NCBI GenBank assembly: GCA_036250195.1
Contig: JAVHZZ010000004.1
Coordinates: 141,187,729-141,251,728 of the forward strand
Length of the DNA: 64,000 bases
Direction: 5' to 3'
Source: Mixophyes australis
Taxonomy: Eukaryota; Chordata; Amphibia; Anura; Limnodynastidae
The position numbers and the translations under genes were made by a program. Positions 1-10,215 of this stretch are shown piece after piece. Each line of letters opens with the position of its first letter. Position 1 is the first letter of the stretch. The notes below the pieces were generated by a model. That model was not told the DNA's origin, searched no databases, and saw only the letters and a list, made by a program, of their open reading frames with translations.

Positions 1-50
1 GGCCCAAGACATACTGGACTCGGGAGCTTGTAGGAGGCGAGCTGATTCTG
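1..50 (+). CDS. CRABP1: CRABP1 exon 3, 3' end (partial)
   Basis: Cellular retinoic-acid-binding protein 1, a small cytosolic beta-barrel carrier (iLBP/FABP family) that delivers retinoic acid for metabolism and signalling. Reading from base 3 gives PKTYWTRELVGGELIL, followed at once by a splice donor (ctg|gtgaga). Human CRABP1 has PKTYWTRELANDELIL here, so the barrel strand is conserved apart from the turn residues. The Arg of WTR matches the Arg that helps hold the ligand carboxylate. The junction falls just before the last beta strand, the usual place for the final intron of this family. The rest of the gene lies left of the window. CRABP2 is less likely because the next exon reads FGADDVVCTRIYVR, which is CRABP1-like. 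Confidence 0.93.
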
Positions 51-1508
51 GTGAGACCTTATATTTGTACACTCTACTTACTGTATGTATCTCTTTTGGC
101 AGTGTAATTCAACCTACTGCCTTACTATCTTTTAAACAGAAGCTGACAGATCACGATCATACTTTGGTATTAGAAGTAACGAGGCTCTCTTAGCAATGAA
201 AAAATGTTTTGTTTTTTTACACAAAGGTACTGCGGCAATGTTCTGATGAAAAGTTAATGCCATTTAGGGTAATGTTGGGCCAGAGATAAGTCTGATTGAC
301 AATTTGGGAATTGAGGTGGATTTTTGCCCCCTTTGGGATAAAACTGAAAATGATGTATCTCTCCTGAGACAACAATGGAAAAACTCTCAAGATTTTGAAC
401 TTGATGTAGAACCTAATGCTGAATTTAACCCCCATTCAATTTGACCACAGAGATGGTTACACTGTTATCTCCAAAATTGTCTTCAACATTTAGCACATGT
501 ATGCTATGCTGTCTTTATGTTATATTAAGAGTGTGTTCTTTGTCTTCTCACGTGTGCTCAAATATTAATTTCACTATGTTTTTCAGGTGTGCATGCTTGT
601 GTGTCTATTTAATATTTGCTAAAATGGTTTTGTTTTGTCAATGGCCTACTCTTCTTAATTTAACCATCCAACTTCATATAGCAAATAGGGCTGGTCTACT
701 GCTAAGTGTACCCATCCCTGTTACCTTAGCCCAAGAACGTTTAAGCACTGAATCCTGCTAGTTCTTCCTGCAGCATAAACAAATGCTTTGTAGGCTGCCC
801 CTAGCTTTACAATAGAGCTCAATGGAAGACCTTCTCTCTTCACCTCTATTGTGAGCTGTGGATGAACTGACTCTCAGATAAAGGTAACAGTGGGGCTGTT
901 CCCCCACCAGCACTCCATTTCATATGATAGATATATATATAGAGAGAAGGTTTAAGTAAGAATGGGTTGTCCAAAAGTGGCCAATCCCTTTAACATTTAC
1001 CAGTTGTGTATCATCATTTATCTTATTTAAAATGCTGTTTGTTGTTCGTGTTAATTGTTCTGCTTCTGTATACTGCACATTGACAATTGTTTAAAATTGA
1101 AAATTGTAACTTTATCATGATATCATCAGATTCTGTGGTCATATTTGTTGGAACTTAAAACCACTTGTACAGGAACAAATTGACAACCATTTTTTTTTGT
1201 ATAAGCATTACATTGTGTGTTTATGTTTTGTCCCCAACAGTTATGATAGAAAGGTGGACTCACATTTGTGTTGCTATCTTGGCTGCCCTTGGCTTTAAAT
1301 AATTCACATACATTAAAACATAATGGGGTAGCAGTACAGTAAGAGTAGGGCCTACAAAAATTAAAGGTAACACTGACCTCATAAGAACTAATTTTTTGAC
1401 GTGCCTCCACTAGCCTATTATCATTGTGTCTGTTTTAACCAAACATACTGCTGTGCATTAAGACCAAACAACTCTACATTGTCTTGTCTGTTCGGAGAAC
1501 ACTGTTGC
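51..1508. other. CRABP1 intron 3, left part
   Basis: AT-rich intronic DNA starting at the donor. I recognise no transposon or gene. Short ORFs here have no family features. Confidence 0.6.
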
Positions 1509-2219
1509 TGTTACGAGCCGCAGCAGCATACACAGCCCCCGCGGCTCACTTTGGGTGCCCTCTGGCGTCCCGGCCGTCACGTTGACGACCGGGACGTCAT
1601 GTCCGGTTCCTGCCTGGCCGTTGCCAAGGCAACGACCGGACGCCTCTCGTGTAGCGCCACGTCCCGGCAGTGCTGGAAGCCGGGCACATGCGCGCAAACA
1701 GTACAGCCTGTGGGCTGATTAATGTAATTATCTGCAGGGGGCTGTGTATGATTCAGAGCTAGGCTCTGATTGGTGGACTTTGCTATTTAAGGCAGTGAGG
1801 TCTGCAGCCTCACTGCCGGTTATAGCTTCTCTGTTACAGTCTTGCTGACCTGCTCCTGCTTGCTAGTCCTGTCCTGTGGATACTCTGTTTGATCCCTTGT
1901 GTATGACCCCCTGCTTGGATGATTGGACTCTGCCTGTTTTGCTCATGACCCTGACCTTTCTTGCCTGTACCTTGGACCTTGCTACCGTGCCTGTGACCTC
2001 TGACCTCGGCTTGTTTGTTGGATACGCTGTCTGCTGCCGGCCCTCGACCCTTGCCTGGACTTCACTCTGCTTTCCTGGGTTCTCCCCAGCCGGTACACAT
2101 TTCACGACCCTCTGTTAGTCTGCGGCCAAGTCTGTCCCCACCACTAGGGGCAACAGTGAACACCAGACTTTCAGAGCAGACTCCGGGTTTTGCTGTACTG
2201 GTTGGAGTGGTTCCTAACA
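1509..2219 (+). mobile_element. Solo LTR, family A
   Basis: A 711-bp GC-rich block that starts TGTTACGAG and ends CCTAACA, the TG...CA ends of an LTR. It is flanked by gttgc (1504-1508) and gttcc (2220-2224), a 5-bp target duplication with one mismatch. A TATA-like ctatttaag lies near 1790, and CG-rich CCGGGACGTCA motifs fill the upstream half. Two more members of the family lie at 4659-6095, which is the main evidence for these boundaries. No internal region is attached, so it is read as a solo LTR left by LTR-LTR recombination. Gypsy or ERV origin cannot be told from the LTR alone. Confidence 0.8.
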
Positions 2220-2435
2220 GTTCCATTGTCTTATGTTTCATTTAATGCAACTTTGCAAACCTAAGCTGTACTGCATTTCTTCTATATAATTTTTCACAGA
2301 AGCGGCTTTCTACTGTCTACCCTACATGAAAGACATCTTCAATCAGCCTTTTTCTGCTAGTCATGAACTTTTTTTTATTTACTGTCTTGACAGAGATCTG
2401 TAGATCCCTGGTTGCACAGATTTGATAGTGTGTGC

Positions 2436-2555
2436 ATCATCATCACCCTTTATTTATATAGCACCACTAATTCCGCAGAGCTGTACAGAGAACTCACATC
2501 AGTCCCTGCCCCATTGGAGCTTACAGTCTAAATCCCCTAACATACACACACAGTA
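2436..2555 (-). mobile_element. V-SINE-like element, 3' fragment
   Basis: Reverse-strand 3' end of the SINE seen complete at 14772-15114: a catcatcat tail, then the complement of the stretch around gctgtacagagaactcacat and ccccattggagcttacagtc. The tRNA-derived head is missing. Confidence 0.75.
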
Positions 2556-4019
2556 ATGCAAATAGATGGCCGATACTTGATACCATATAGCAGCAACAAA
2601 ATACTGAATGTAGTAATGAATCAAGTACTATCAGCTGAAGCGGTCAATAAGCTAATCAGATGATCAGAAGTGGTTTGATAGCCTTCATCACCATTGCTTA
2701 TTGCTGTACCAGCTCTCCACCACCTGCAAGAGATATGCCTCCTAAAAGGCATATATGCAGATGTGTCCTTGTCTGAAAAAGCCCTTACTATATTTTGTCT
2801 GCTTGCCCACCCCTGCTCCCCCTCCTCACCGGTTATAAATAGACGCAAGTAAACAATACGCTAAAATCTACATATGGGGCAAATGTACAGTACAGAAATG
2901 TTTATATTGCACAAAAATAAATGACATTCGTCCAATTCTATACTCTGTCAATAGTGACATATAAGGAATGAATTGCATGTCTTCACCTACATTTACTTAA
3001 ATAAGGATTAAATCCCTATATTTTGTGTTTTTGAGGTAATGCTATTGTATAGCAGCGATATATAAATGCCTTCTGCTTTAAGAAAGCTGTTGCTGTACTT
3101 TATTCACATCATTTAATAAACCTAAATCATGTGACCAAGCAGTGCAGTATTCTTCATAGTGAATATGGTTGAGTGGCTATTTCTATGCATAATATTACTG
3201 TTCCTGTATGTGTCATTTTATAGAAACTTTGCATACTGCTTACTGTGTGAGGACTTGGAAGATATGGGAAATATTCAAGTCTATTGGACATTTTCATCAA
3301 TAACTATTTCACATACTCTTTTAAGCAACTTCTGATAATACTAATTTACACATTTTATAAAAGAGAAGCCACAATATATAAGTAGAGAATGTGAAAATGA
3401 AAAATATAAATTGAAAATATAATGACTGAAAATATTTGTCAATGGAAAAGTGTATTTTACTCTACTTACAATGGCAAATTGCAGTGTTATAGCTGATTAT
3501 GTTAGAGGAATCTTTAAATTAAATACTGTATTTACACTTCACAATTCTAATGCACCTCATTAGTATATAATGATGATTTCCTGCGACAGTGAGGTCACCT
3601 GGAACATCAGATCAATAGAAGAAAGTTGTTGTTTTCTGACCCAACACTCGTTAACATTATCCATATTCACAGAGTTCAGTGCTTTTGCTCATTAAAACCC
3701 TGGTCCAAAATATTGTTTCCTCTCCTAAATTGACTTTTTATTATTATATTTTCATCCTCAAACCTGACGTACTTGCTTTTCTGCCACAGGTCATATACAA
3801 ATTTGGCATCAACAAGGTTTCTGGGATGTAGCAATCTGTAATGTGAAAGAGAAGCTAACAGCTTGTGCTGACTCACAAACAGGACTGGGAGACACAGTCA
3901 CAGGCAGGACTGAGAGACATTCACAGACTAGTAGAAAAAGGATGATTGAGCTTCTCTTTTATAGAGAAGCTCCACATTTGTTTTCACCACCCAGCAAACT
4001 TTAAGTAACAAGGTACAGG
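2556..4019. other. CRABP1 intron 3, no recognised feature
   Basis: AT-rich sequence without a convincing coding frame or terminal inverted repeat. Short ORFs at 2621-2848 and 3676-3876 on the minus strand match no family I recognise. Confidence 0.5.
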
Positions 4020-4396
4020 CAGGGCCGGTGCTAGAGTCCATGGCGCCCTAGGCATTTTGAAAAAATCGGCGCCCCCCCGCAAAAATCGGCGCCCTCCTCC
4101 CCCCTCACCCCGTCTTTCCTTACCTTGTCACACCACCGCCGCCTCTCTGCTCCGTCTCCTCCCCTCCACTCACTAGTGTCAGTGAGTGGAGGGGAGGAGA
4201 CGGAGCAGAGAGGCGGCAGTGGTGAGCAATAGCCTCTCCCCCCTCCCCCGTGCATCTGAATGCTGTGCGGCGGCCGTGACAGGTATGGTCAGCGGTCGCC
4301 GCACAGTTTTAAAGTAATTTACATTCTTGTGGCGCCCTCCAGAGCCCGGCGCCCTAGGCAAGTGCTTAACCTTGCCTAATGGGAGCGCCGGGCCTG
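4020..4396. mobile_element. hAT-type MITE with internal palindrome
   Basis: Terminal inverted repeats CAGGGCCGGTGC and GCGCCGGGCCTG bound 377 bp, with a perfect 8-bp target duplication ggtacagg at 4012-4019 and 4397-4404. An 8-bp duplication with CAG ends is diagnostic of the hAT superfamily. The centre (about 4139-4216) is an inverted repeat that folds into a long GC-rich hairpin. No transposase is encoded, so it is non-autonomous. The minus-strand ORFs inside are by-products of the base composition. Confidence 0.9.
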
Positions 4397-4658
4397 GGTA
4401 CAGGGTTTTCAGGCAAAGTCCTCTTCCCCCTAAATGAGCTCATGCCAGTTAGTGAAAGATCCAGATAAGATGTGGGTGTCAACCGCATAGAGGTAATACT
4501 GGAACACAAATGAGCTGATACAGTTTAGATTAGAGTCGAGTAAAGGGTCTAGGCACTAAAATAATAAAACGCTTCACACAAACATACAATTGTCACATGT
4601 AGTAAAAACAATTTCGATGTTTACTCACAGTCATGATTTTTAAAACTATAAACTAGGC

Positions 4659-6095
4659 TGTTACGACAACCAGTGCGGCATAAACTTATAGAACAGGTAG
4701 AAAAGGGTCTTCACCTTTAGCAGCCGCCTTTTCTGTAGAGACTAGTTATGCTCACAGGTACTCAGATGCCCCCAGGTCTTAAACTCAAAGTAGTATAAGT
4801 TTAAACTCACACAGCTGCGTACAGGTACAGGAGATGACACACGGAACAGTGGCGGACCAGCGATCTGCAGACTGGACGGAGCACCGGAGGGGATGTCAGG
4901 TATCAGCATGGTGTTACGAGCTGCGGCGGCTCTGGGTACCGCCGCGACTCGCTCCCTGCTGTCTTCAGACGTCCCGGCCATCGTCATGATGACCGGGACG
5001 TCACTTCCGATTTTCCCCAGACGTTGCTAAGGGAACGGCCGGGACGCTATTGTGAGGCAGTGTCGCGTCACGGCATTCAGGGTAGCCGGGTACGCGTGCG
5101 CTAATTTAAACTTTAGCCATGTGGCTAATGTAGGACCTGCCCCCAGTTCCCTTCTATTGGCCAGTGCACAGTTATAAGGCAGGGAGGGGCAATCCTCCCC
5201 TGCTGGTTATAGTTCCTGCTTGCTGCATACTAGCCTGCTGTATCCCTTGCTCTCTGTTCCATTTGGATTCTGAGTACTGTTGCCGACCCTTGCCTGGATA
5301 TCGGACTACGATTTATTGCTTGTGCCCCTTGATCTTTTGCCTGGACTCTTACGCTGCTGTTTTGCCTGTGACCTCTGACCTCGGCTTGTTTATTGGATAC
5401 TGTTTGCTGCCGGCCCTCGACCCTTGCCTGGACTTCACTCTGCTTTCCTGGGTTCTCCCCAGCCGGTACGCATCTCACGACCCTCTGTTAGTCTGCAGCC
5501 AAGTCTGTCCTCACCACTAGGGGCAAAAGTGAACACCAGACTTTCAGAGCAGACTTCGGGTTTTGCTGTACTGGTTTGAGGGGTTCCTAACACACGGTCA
5601 GGGTCGCAGGCAATGGTTCGGAATTTAGGGACAGGCAATGGATCAGGATCACAGGCAACGGTTCAGAGTCCGGGTGCAGGCAATAGGTCAAGGTCACAGG
5701 CAAAGGCTCAGAATACAGGGGCAAGCAAAGGGTCATACACAGGTAGTCAAATCCAAGGGTTTTCACCAACAAAGGCACAGGAGCAGGCTAAGGTACAGGA
5801 ATACTGAACTATAACCGGCAGGGAGGCTAAGCCCTCCCTGCCTTATAAACCAACACTGGGCAATGGGGACAGGGAAGTAATCAACCCTAGAGGCTGTCCT
5901 AGTGGCCCACACCTGCTGATTAGCGTGCCCGGCTGCACCTAATGCCGGGACGCGGCGCTATGTCCGACAGCGTCCCAACCGTTGCCTAGGCAATGGCCGG
6001 GACGTGACCCGGAAGTGACGTCCCGGTCATCATAGCGATGGCTGGGACGCGGAAAAGAGAGTCGCCGCGGCTGAGCACCGCTGCGGCTCTTAACA
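4659..6095 (-). mobile_element. Solo LTR, family A, reverse orientation, split by a second LTR
   Basis: Read on the minus strand it starts TGTTAAGAGCCGCAG at 6095 and ends GTCGTAACA at 4659. Perfect 5-bp duplications taggc flank it at 4654-4658 and 6096-6100. Removing the nested LTR (4912-5592) and its extra 5-bp copy leaves about 750 bp, close to the 711-bp copy at 1509-2219. A TATA-like TTTATAAGG lies near 5850. The nested arrangement gives relative age: this LTR inserted first. Confidence 0.85.
4912..5592 (+). mobile_element. Solo LTR, family A, nested in an older LTR
   Basis: A 681-bp LTR from TGTTACGAG to CCTAACA, flanked by catgg (4907-4911) and cacgg (5593-5597), a 5-bp duplication with one substitution. 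Its 3' half (tgacctctgacctcggcttg onward) is nearly identical to 1509-2219. It sits inside the reverse-strand LTR of the same family. Confidence 0.87.
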
Positions 6096-6483
6096 TAGGC
6101 TAGGAATAAAAGGGTAATGTTTACTTTAATAAAAGGGGCACTAGTAAAGTAGAAGGAGTTGGAGTTTGATGTAACTTGTACACTTTACACAGTGCACTAC
6201 TGGAGATTTTCCATCCTTTACGCACACACTTAGATACATGTCTAGTTAGAAGAGGCACCCCCGAGTAGGTGTCTGCTTTGAAGTGTGCTGGGCAGACCAT
6301 TCAGGCACACTAGTGCAAAACCAATACGTCACATCCAGTAGACTTCATAAATGAGGGCCAGTGCAAACAGCCATTCTATGAGCTGAGTCAATACTCATAA
6401 GATTGCATTCTATCAGTTCATTGGGTACCAGCGATACCATTATGTGTAGGCAACAGGTGTGCTTTAAATTTAGCAGGATAAGA
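6096..6483. other. CRABP1 intron 3, no recognised feature
   Basis: Unremarkable intronic sequence between LTR groups. The minus-strand ORF at 6345-6530 has no family features. Confidence 0.5.
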
Positions 6484-6595
6484 TTGTACTTTTCAATTGA
6501 CCAAGGAATGCACTTGTAAAAAAAATACATATAAAGTGTACAGTAAACCCTTGCTTTTTATAGTGCTAATCACATTTTACATACATACAGCATAT
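6484..6595. repeat. Flank segment, first copy of a 112-bp direct repeat
   Basis: This sequence (ttgtacttttcaattgacca to acagcatat) recurs at 10104-10215, a constant offset of 3620 bp, immediately before the second LTR. It contains no LTR sequence, so it is host flank duplicated together with the LTR. Confidence 0.95.
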
Positions 6596-7114
6596 TGTCA
6601 CGGTTACAAACAGGAGTACAGTTAGGAGTCACGAATATGGTGAAAACACTCTGTTTATTTGCAGATAAGTATAAATAGCAGGTAATCGAGAGCAGTAGTA
6701 AATACCAGGTGCAAGCTGATGCAGGAAATAATACGAATGTTCAGAAACCAGCAGGTAAACAGCTAATGCAGGGAAGCAGGAGGTATGAACAGATTCCAAG
6801 CAGGCATGAACCAGAGGAGCAAGGCAGGAGGAAGAATCCACAGGTTGCAACAAGGATATGACATCACAGGATGGGACAACAATAACCAGCAATGTGTGCT
6901 GGGAGTGACAGGTATATAAAGGGAAAACCACACCCAGGTGCATTGGATAATTGGCGAACATGAAGGTTAACCCCTAATGCACACAATAAGGCACAATAGC
7001 AGCACCTCTGGTGAATGGAGGTACTGCCAATACAAATACAATAATAAGGACAAAAAGGCAGGAGCTGCCATGCAAAGCAGCATGTAATGCATAAGCTGTA
7101 GGCAGATCGTGACA
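6596..7114 (-). mobile_element. LTR, family B, 3' LTR of the gag-only element
   Basis: A 519-bp LTR with TGTCACG...CGTGACA ends. The minus strand is its sense: a polypurine tract (AAGGGAGGGGGT) lies directly outside its inner edge at about 7115-7130, and the adjacent gag reads minus. A TATA-like TTTATATA is near 6915. Host sequence catat precedes it at 6591-6595. It is about 99% identical to 10216-10734. Confidence 0.9.
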
Positions 7115-7151
7115 GTACCCCCTCCCTTAAGGGCGGATTCCAGACGCCCAA

Positions 7152-8276
7152 TTACCAAAAATGTCTGAATGCATCGGAATCATAGTCCAGAATTGGGGGC
7201 CCGGCAGAAAAGTCCTCGTCCATGGGTGGACGGGCAAAGGAGACTATGCCAGTTGCCAGTTCAAGCTCCGTAGAACCTGCTCTCTTCTTTCGCTTTTTCT
7301 TCTTGCGAGAATTCCCTGGAACAGCAGTTTGAACCAATTGGGTGGAGCACAAAGGAATCTCTAGGCCAGGTGAGATGGGTGGAACTGCTGACAATATGGA
7401 GGCCCCGTAAGATGGCATAGCGGGAGGTGTTGGTGAAAACTTGTTGATCACTGCCTCGACAAATAGTGGTAAGTCAGATAGGGTGGGGTGATTAGTCTCA
7501 ATCAAAGGGTTCGCCCATTCCATAGCCTCTCCTCTAAAGTTTGTTAATAAACACAAAACTTGGCTCTTTGGGTCACTGACAAGGCTAGGTACTGAGGGGA
7601 AATATGAAGCACAAAACCTCAGTAGAGCACTAAATTGAGAAAGGTGCCCCTCAAAGGTAGGTGGCAGCTCAGAATTGGCACCCTCGGCAACGGATGGTTC
7701 AGACTTGGCAGCAGGCTTGACGGGAGACCCGGACTGGGCGGCTGGCTTGGCAGCAGGTCCGGACTGGGCGGAAGGCTTGGCAGAAGGCCCGGACTGGGCA
7801 GGAGATTTGGGGGCAGGCCCGGACTGGGCGGCAGACTTGGGAGCAGGCCCGGACTGGGTAGAAGGCTGGGCAGCGGGCCCGGACTGGGCAGAAGGCTTGC
7901 CAGGAGACCCGGACTGGGCGGCAGGCTTGGCAGGGACAACACTTTGAGAAGCCTGAGAGCAGACAGCACTTTGAGAAGCCTGAGGGCAGACAGCACTTTG
8001 AGAAGCCTGAGGGCAGACAGCACTTTGAGAAGCCTGAGAGCAGACAGCACTTTGAGAAGCCTGAGAGCAGACAGCACTTTGAGAAGCCTGAGGGCAGACA
8101 GCACCAAGTGGTAACTCAGGCTGGACCGCATAGACTGGCAACTCGGGCTGGACCGCATGGACAGGCAACTCGGGCTGGACCGCATGGACAGGCAACTCGG
8201 GCTGGACCGCATGGACTGGCAACTCGGGCTGGACCGCATGGACTGGCAACTCGGGCTGGACCGCATGGACAGGCAA
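7152..8276 (-). CDS. Gag-like ORF with capsid-like domain
   Basis: A 374-residue frame. The first about 200 residues are tandem repeats (VHAVQPELP, then SAVCSQASQ, then AQSGPAAKPS types). From about residue 210 it reads TFEGHLSQFSALLRFC ... LTNFRGEAMEWANPLI ... FVEAVINKF, the layout of a Ty3/Gypsy capsid (FxG ... L.G.A..WA). A lysine/arginine-rich stretch (SRKKKKRKKR) follows and the frame ends in YDSDAFRHFW close to the polypurine tract. Capsid proteins of this family assemble the particle. Here the domain lies downstream of the zinc knuckle, the reverse of the usual order. Stop and frame breaks near 8300-8660 separate it from the upstream ORF, so the gag is probably dead. Confidence 0.75.
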   Translation of the reverse strand: MPVHAVQPELPVHAVQPELPVHAVQPELPVHAVQPELPVHAVQPELPVYAVQPELPLGAVCPQASQSAVCSQASQSAVCSQASQSAVCPQASQSAVCPQASQSAVCSQASQSVVPAKPAAQSGSPGKPSAQSGPAAQPSTQSGPAPKSAAQSGPAPKSPAQSGPSAKPSAQSGPAAKPAAQSGSPVKPAAKSEPSVAEGANSELPPTFEGHLSQFSALLRFCASYFPSVPSLVSDPKSQVLCLLTNFRGEAMEWANPLIETNHPTLSDLPLFVEAVINKFSPTPPAMPSYGASILSAVPPISPGLEIPLCSTQLVQTAVPGNSRKKKKRKKRAGSTELELATGIVSFARPPMDEDFSAGPPILDYDSDAFRHFW

Positions 8277-9510
8277 CTCTTGAGCGGACTGTAAGGGCAG
8301 CGCCCCCTCTTAAGCAGATGGTAAGGGCAGCGCCCCCTCTGGAGAAGACGGTAAGGGCAGCGCCCCCTCTGGAGAAGACGGTAAGGGCAGCGCCCCCTCT
8401 GGAGAAGATGGTAAGGGCAGCGCCCCCTCTGGAGAAGACGGTAAGGGCAGCGCCCCCTCTGGAGAAGACTGTAAGGGCAGCGCCCCCTCTGGAGAAGACT
8501 GTAACGGTAGCGCCCCCTCTGGAGAAGACTGTAACGGTAGCGCCCCCTCTGGAGAAGTCTTTAAGGGCAACGCCCCCTCTGGAGGAGTCTTTAAGGGCAG
8601 TTCCCCCTCTGGAGGAGTCTTTAAGGGCAGCGCCCCCTCTGGAAGAGTCTTTAAGGGCAGTGCCCCTCTGAAGCAGACTTTAAGGGCAGCGCCCCCTCTG
8701 GAGCAGGCTGAAGCTCAGGAACAGAGACAGCGGCTGAAGACTCGGAACTGGAGGCAGCGGCTGAAGACTCGGAACTGGAGGCAGCGGCTGAAGACTCGGA
8801 ACTGGAGGCAGAGGCTGAAGACTCGGAACTGGAGGCAGCGGCTGAAGACTCGGAACTGGAGGCAGCGGCTGAAGACTCGGAACTGGAGGCAGCGGCTGAA
8901 GACTCGGAACTGGAGGCAGCGGCTGAAGACTCGGAACTGGAGGCAGCGGCTGAAGACTCGGAACTGGAGGCAGCGGCTGAAGACTCGGAACTGGAGGCAG
9001 CGGCTGAAGACTCGGAACTGGAGGCAGCGGCTGAAGACTCGGAACTGGACACAGTGGCAGGAGACTCAGGACCGGACACAGTGGCAGCAGGCTCAGGACC
9101 AGACACAGTGGCAGCAGGCTCCAAGCTGGAGGCAGATGATGTGACCTCAGAGCTGGAGGCAGATGATGTGACCTCAGAGCTGGAGGCAGATGATGTGACC
9201 TCAGAGCTGGAGGCAGATGATGTGACCTCAGAGCTGGAGGCAGATGATGTGATCTCAGCACAGGAGACAGAGGCTGGCACCTCGGCACAGGAGACAGAGG
9301 CTGGCCCCTCGGCACAGGAGACAGAGGCTGGCCCCTCGGCACAGGAGACAGAGGCTGGCACCTCGGCACAGGAGACAGAGGCTGGCACCTCGGCACAGGA
9401 GACAGAAGCTGGCACCTCGGCACAGGAGACAGAGGCTGGCACCTCGGCACAGGAGACAGAGGCTGGCACCTCGGCACAGGCGGCTGGAGCTGGAGCCTCA
9501 GGACAGGCGG
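7690..9510. repeat. Serial coding minisatellites, 27 and 30 bp
   Basis: At least seven adjacent tandem arrays inside the gag-like region: 7690-7935 (30 bp, about 8 copies), 7936-8105 (27 bp, 6 copies), 8106-8276 (27 bp, 6 copies), 8289-8705 (30 bp, about 13 copies), 8712-9050 (27 bp, about 12 copies), 9120-9255 (27 bp, 5 copies) and 9256-9480 (27 bp, about 8 copies). All periods are multiples of three, so copy changes keep the reading frame. The plus-strand ORFs across the region are shadows of these arrays. Confidence 0.95.
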
Positions 9511-10015
9511 CTGGAGCTGGCAGATTGGGTCTCTTCCCAGAGAACAGAAATGGTGGAGCATAAACAATTTTGGAATGCGGAGAGGAAATAACAGGAGATG
9601 GTTCAGTAAGCTGATGTGGTCTACGGACAGGACAGTCCTGCAAGAAATGTGCATTGCTGGCACAGTAGAGACACAACTTGTATGTTATCCTGCGCCGCCG
9701 TTCTTCTTCGGTCAGATGGGGGCGTGGACCACCTGTGTACTGGGAATTTGTTACCCCATAGTTCATAGAAAACAGCAAATTTGTAGAAGTACTTTTAAGA
9801 GGTGCTGTTTGCACAGGTTCATCAGCAGAGAAGGTGGATTGAGACAGCTCAGGAGCTTCTGAATTAAGAGAGACAGAATCTGATAGTCTCCTGAGTGGGT
9901 CCACAAGTAAAGAGGAAAATCTAGCAAGCTGAGAACGTAGCAATATAATATAATGTCCATCTGTAAAGTTTGTAGCAGTGGCAATTCCATGATTGGTGAA
10001 ACAGACATGTTGCAA
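8651..10015 (-). CDS. Gag-like ORF with CCHC zinc knuckle and repeats
   Basis: A 454-residue frame beginning MQHVCFTNHG. Around residues 110-130 (bases about 9634-9675) it has a zinc knuckle CLYCASNAHFLQDC (C-x2-C-x4-H-x4-C), preceded by a basic stretch EEERRRR, as in Ty3/Gypsy nucleocapsids that package element RNA. The rest is low-complexity nine-residue repeats: AEVPASVSC, then EVTSSASSS, then SESSAAASS. The frame ends near 8651 after a one-base loss in the next 30-bp repeat block; the same repeats continue in another frame (EGALPLQSSP at 8310-8570). The original protein probably ran on into the capsid-like ORF at 7152-8276. No capsid domain precedes the zinc knuckle, which is unusual for gag. 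Confidence 0.75.
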   Translation of the reverse strand: MQHVCFTNHGIATATNFTDGHYIILLRSQLARFSSLLVDPLRRLSDSVSLNSEAPELSQSTFSADEPVQTAPLKSTSTNLLFSMNYGVTNSQYTGGPRPHLTEEERRRRITYKLCLYCASNAHFLQDCPVRRPHQLTEPSPVISSPHSKIVYAPPFLFSGKRPNLPAPAACPEAPAPAACAEVPASVSCAEVPASVSCAEVPASVSCAEVPASVSCAEVPASVSCAEGPASVSCAEGPASVSCAEVPASVSCAEITSSASSSEVTSSASSSEVTSSASSSEVTSSASSSEVTSSASSLEPAATVSGPEPAATVSGPESPATVSSSESSAAASSSESSAAASSSESSAAASSSESSAAASSSESSAAASSSESSAAASSSESSAAASSSESSAAASSSESSASASSSESSAAASSSESSAAASSSESSAAVSVPELQPAPEGALPLKSASEGHCP

Positions 10016-10095
10016 AAAACAAATGAAAACTTGATTGCAGAAAAAAGGTCCCAGAATAAAACAAAACTTTCACCTGACTCCAAGGCTGGTTATTC

Positions 10096-10105
10096 TGTCA
10101 CGGTT
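10096..10105 (-). mobile_element. Terminal stub of the missing 5' LTR
   Basis: TGTCACGGTT matches the first ten bases of the plus-strand LTR and then joins directly to the duplicated host flank (gtacttttc). The last two bases (tt) could belong to either side. Confidence 0.85.
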
Positions 10106-10215
10106 GTACTTTTCAATTGACCAAGGAATGCACTTGTAAAAAAAATACATATAAAGTGTACAGTAAACCCTTGCTTTTTATAGTGCTAATCACATTTTAC
10201 ATACATACAGCATAT
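10104..10215. repeat. Flank segment, second copy of a 112-bp direct repeat
   Basis: Second copy of 6484-6595, joined at its left to the LTR stub and at its right to a full LTR, with catat at 10211-10215. Confidence 0.95.

Larger units (their letters stand above)
7115..10095 (-). mobile_element. Gag-only Ty3/Gypsy-like internal region
   Basis: About 3 kb between a full 3' LTR (left) and an 8-10-bp stub of the 5' LTR (10096-10105). The minus strand encodes gag-like protein only; I find no protease, reverse transcriptase, RNase H or integrase. It would therefore depend on another element for pol. Most of the length is tandem coding repeats. Confidence 0.8.

Noticed and set aside
4031..4361. Minus-strand ORFs in the hAT MITE
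   Set aside because: GC-rich palindrome and terminal repeats; the element has no coding history visible.
8289..8705. CRISPR-like regular repeats
   Set aside because: Units are directly adjacent with no unique spacers, and the genome is vertebrate.
8108..9663. Plus- and minus-strand ORFs overlapping the gag-like repeats
   Set aside because: Shadows of 27/30-bp coding minisatellites; only the minus frames linked to the zinc knuckle and the capsid-like domain have domain evidence.
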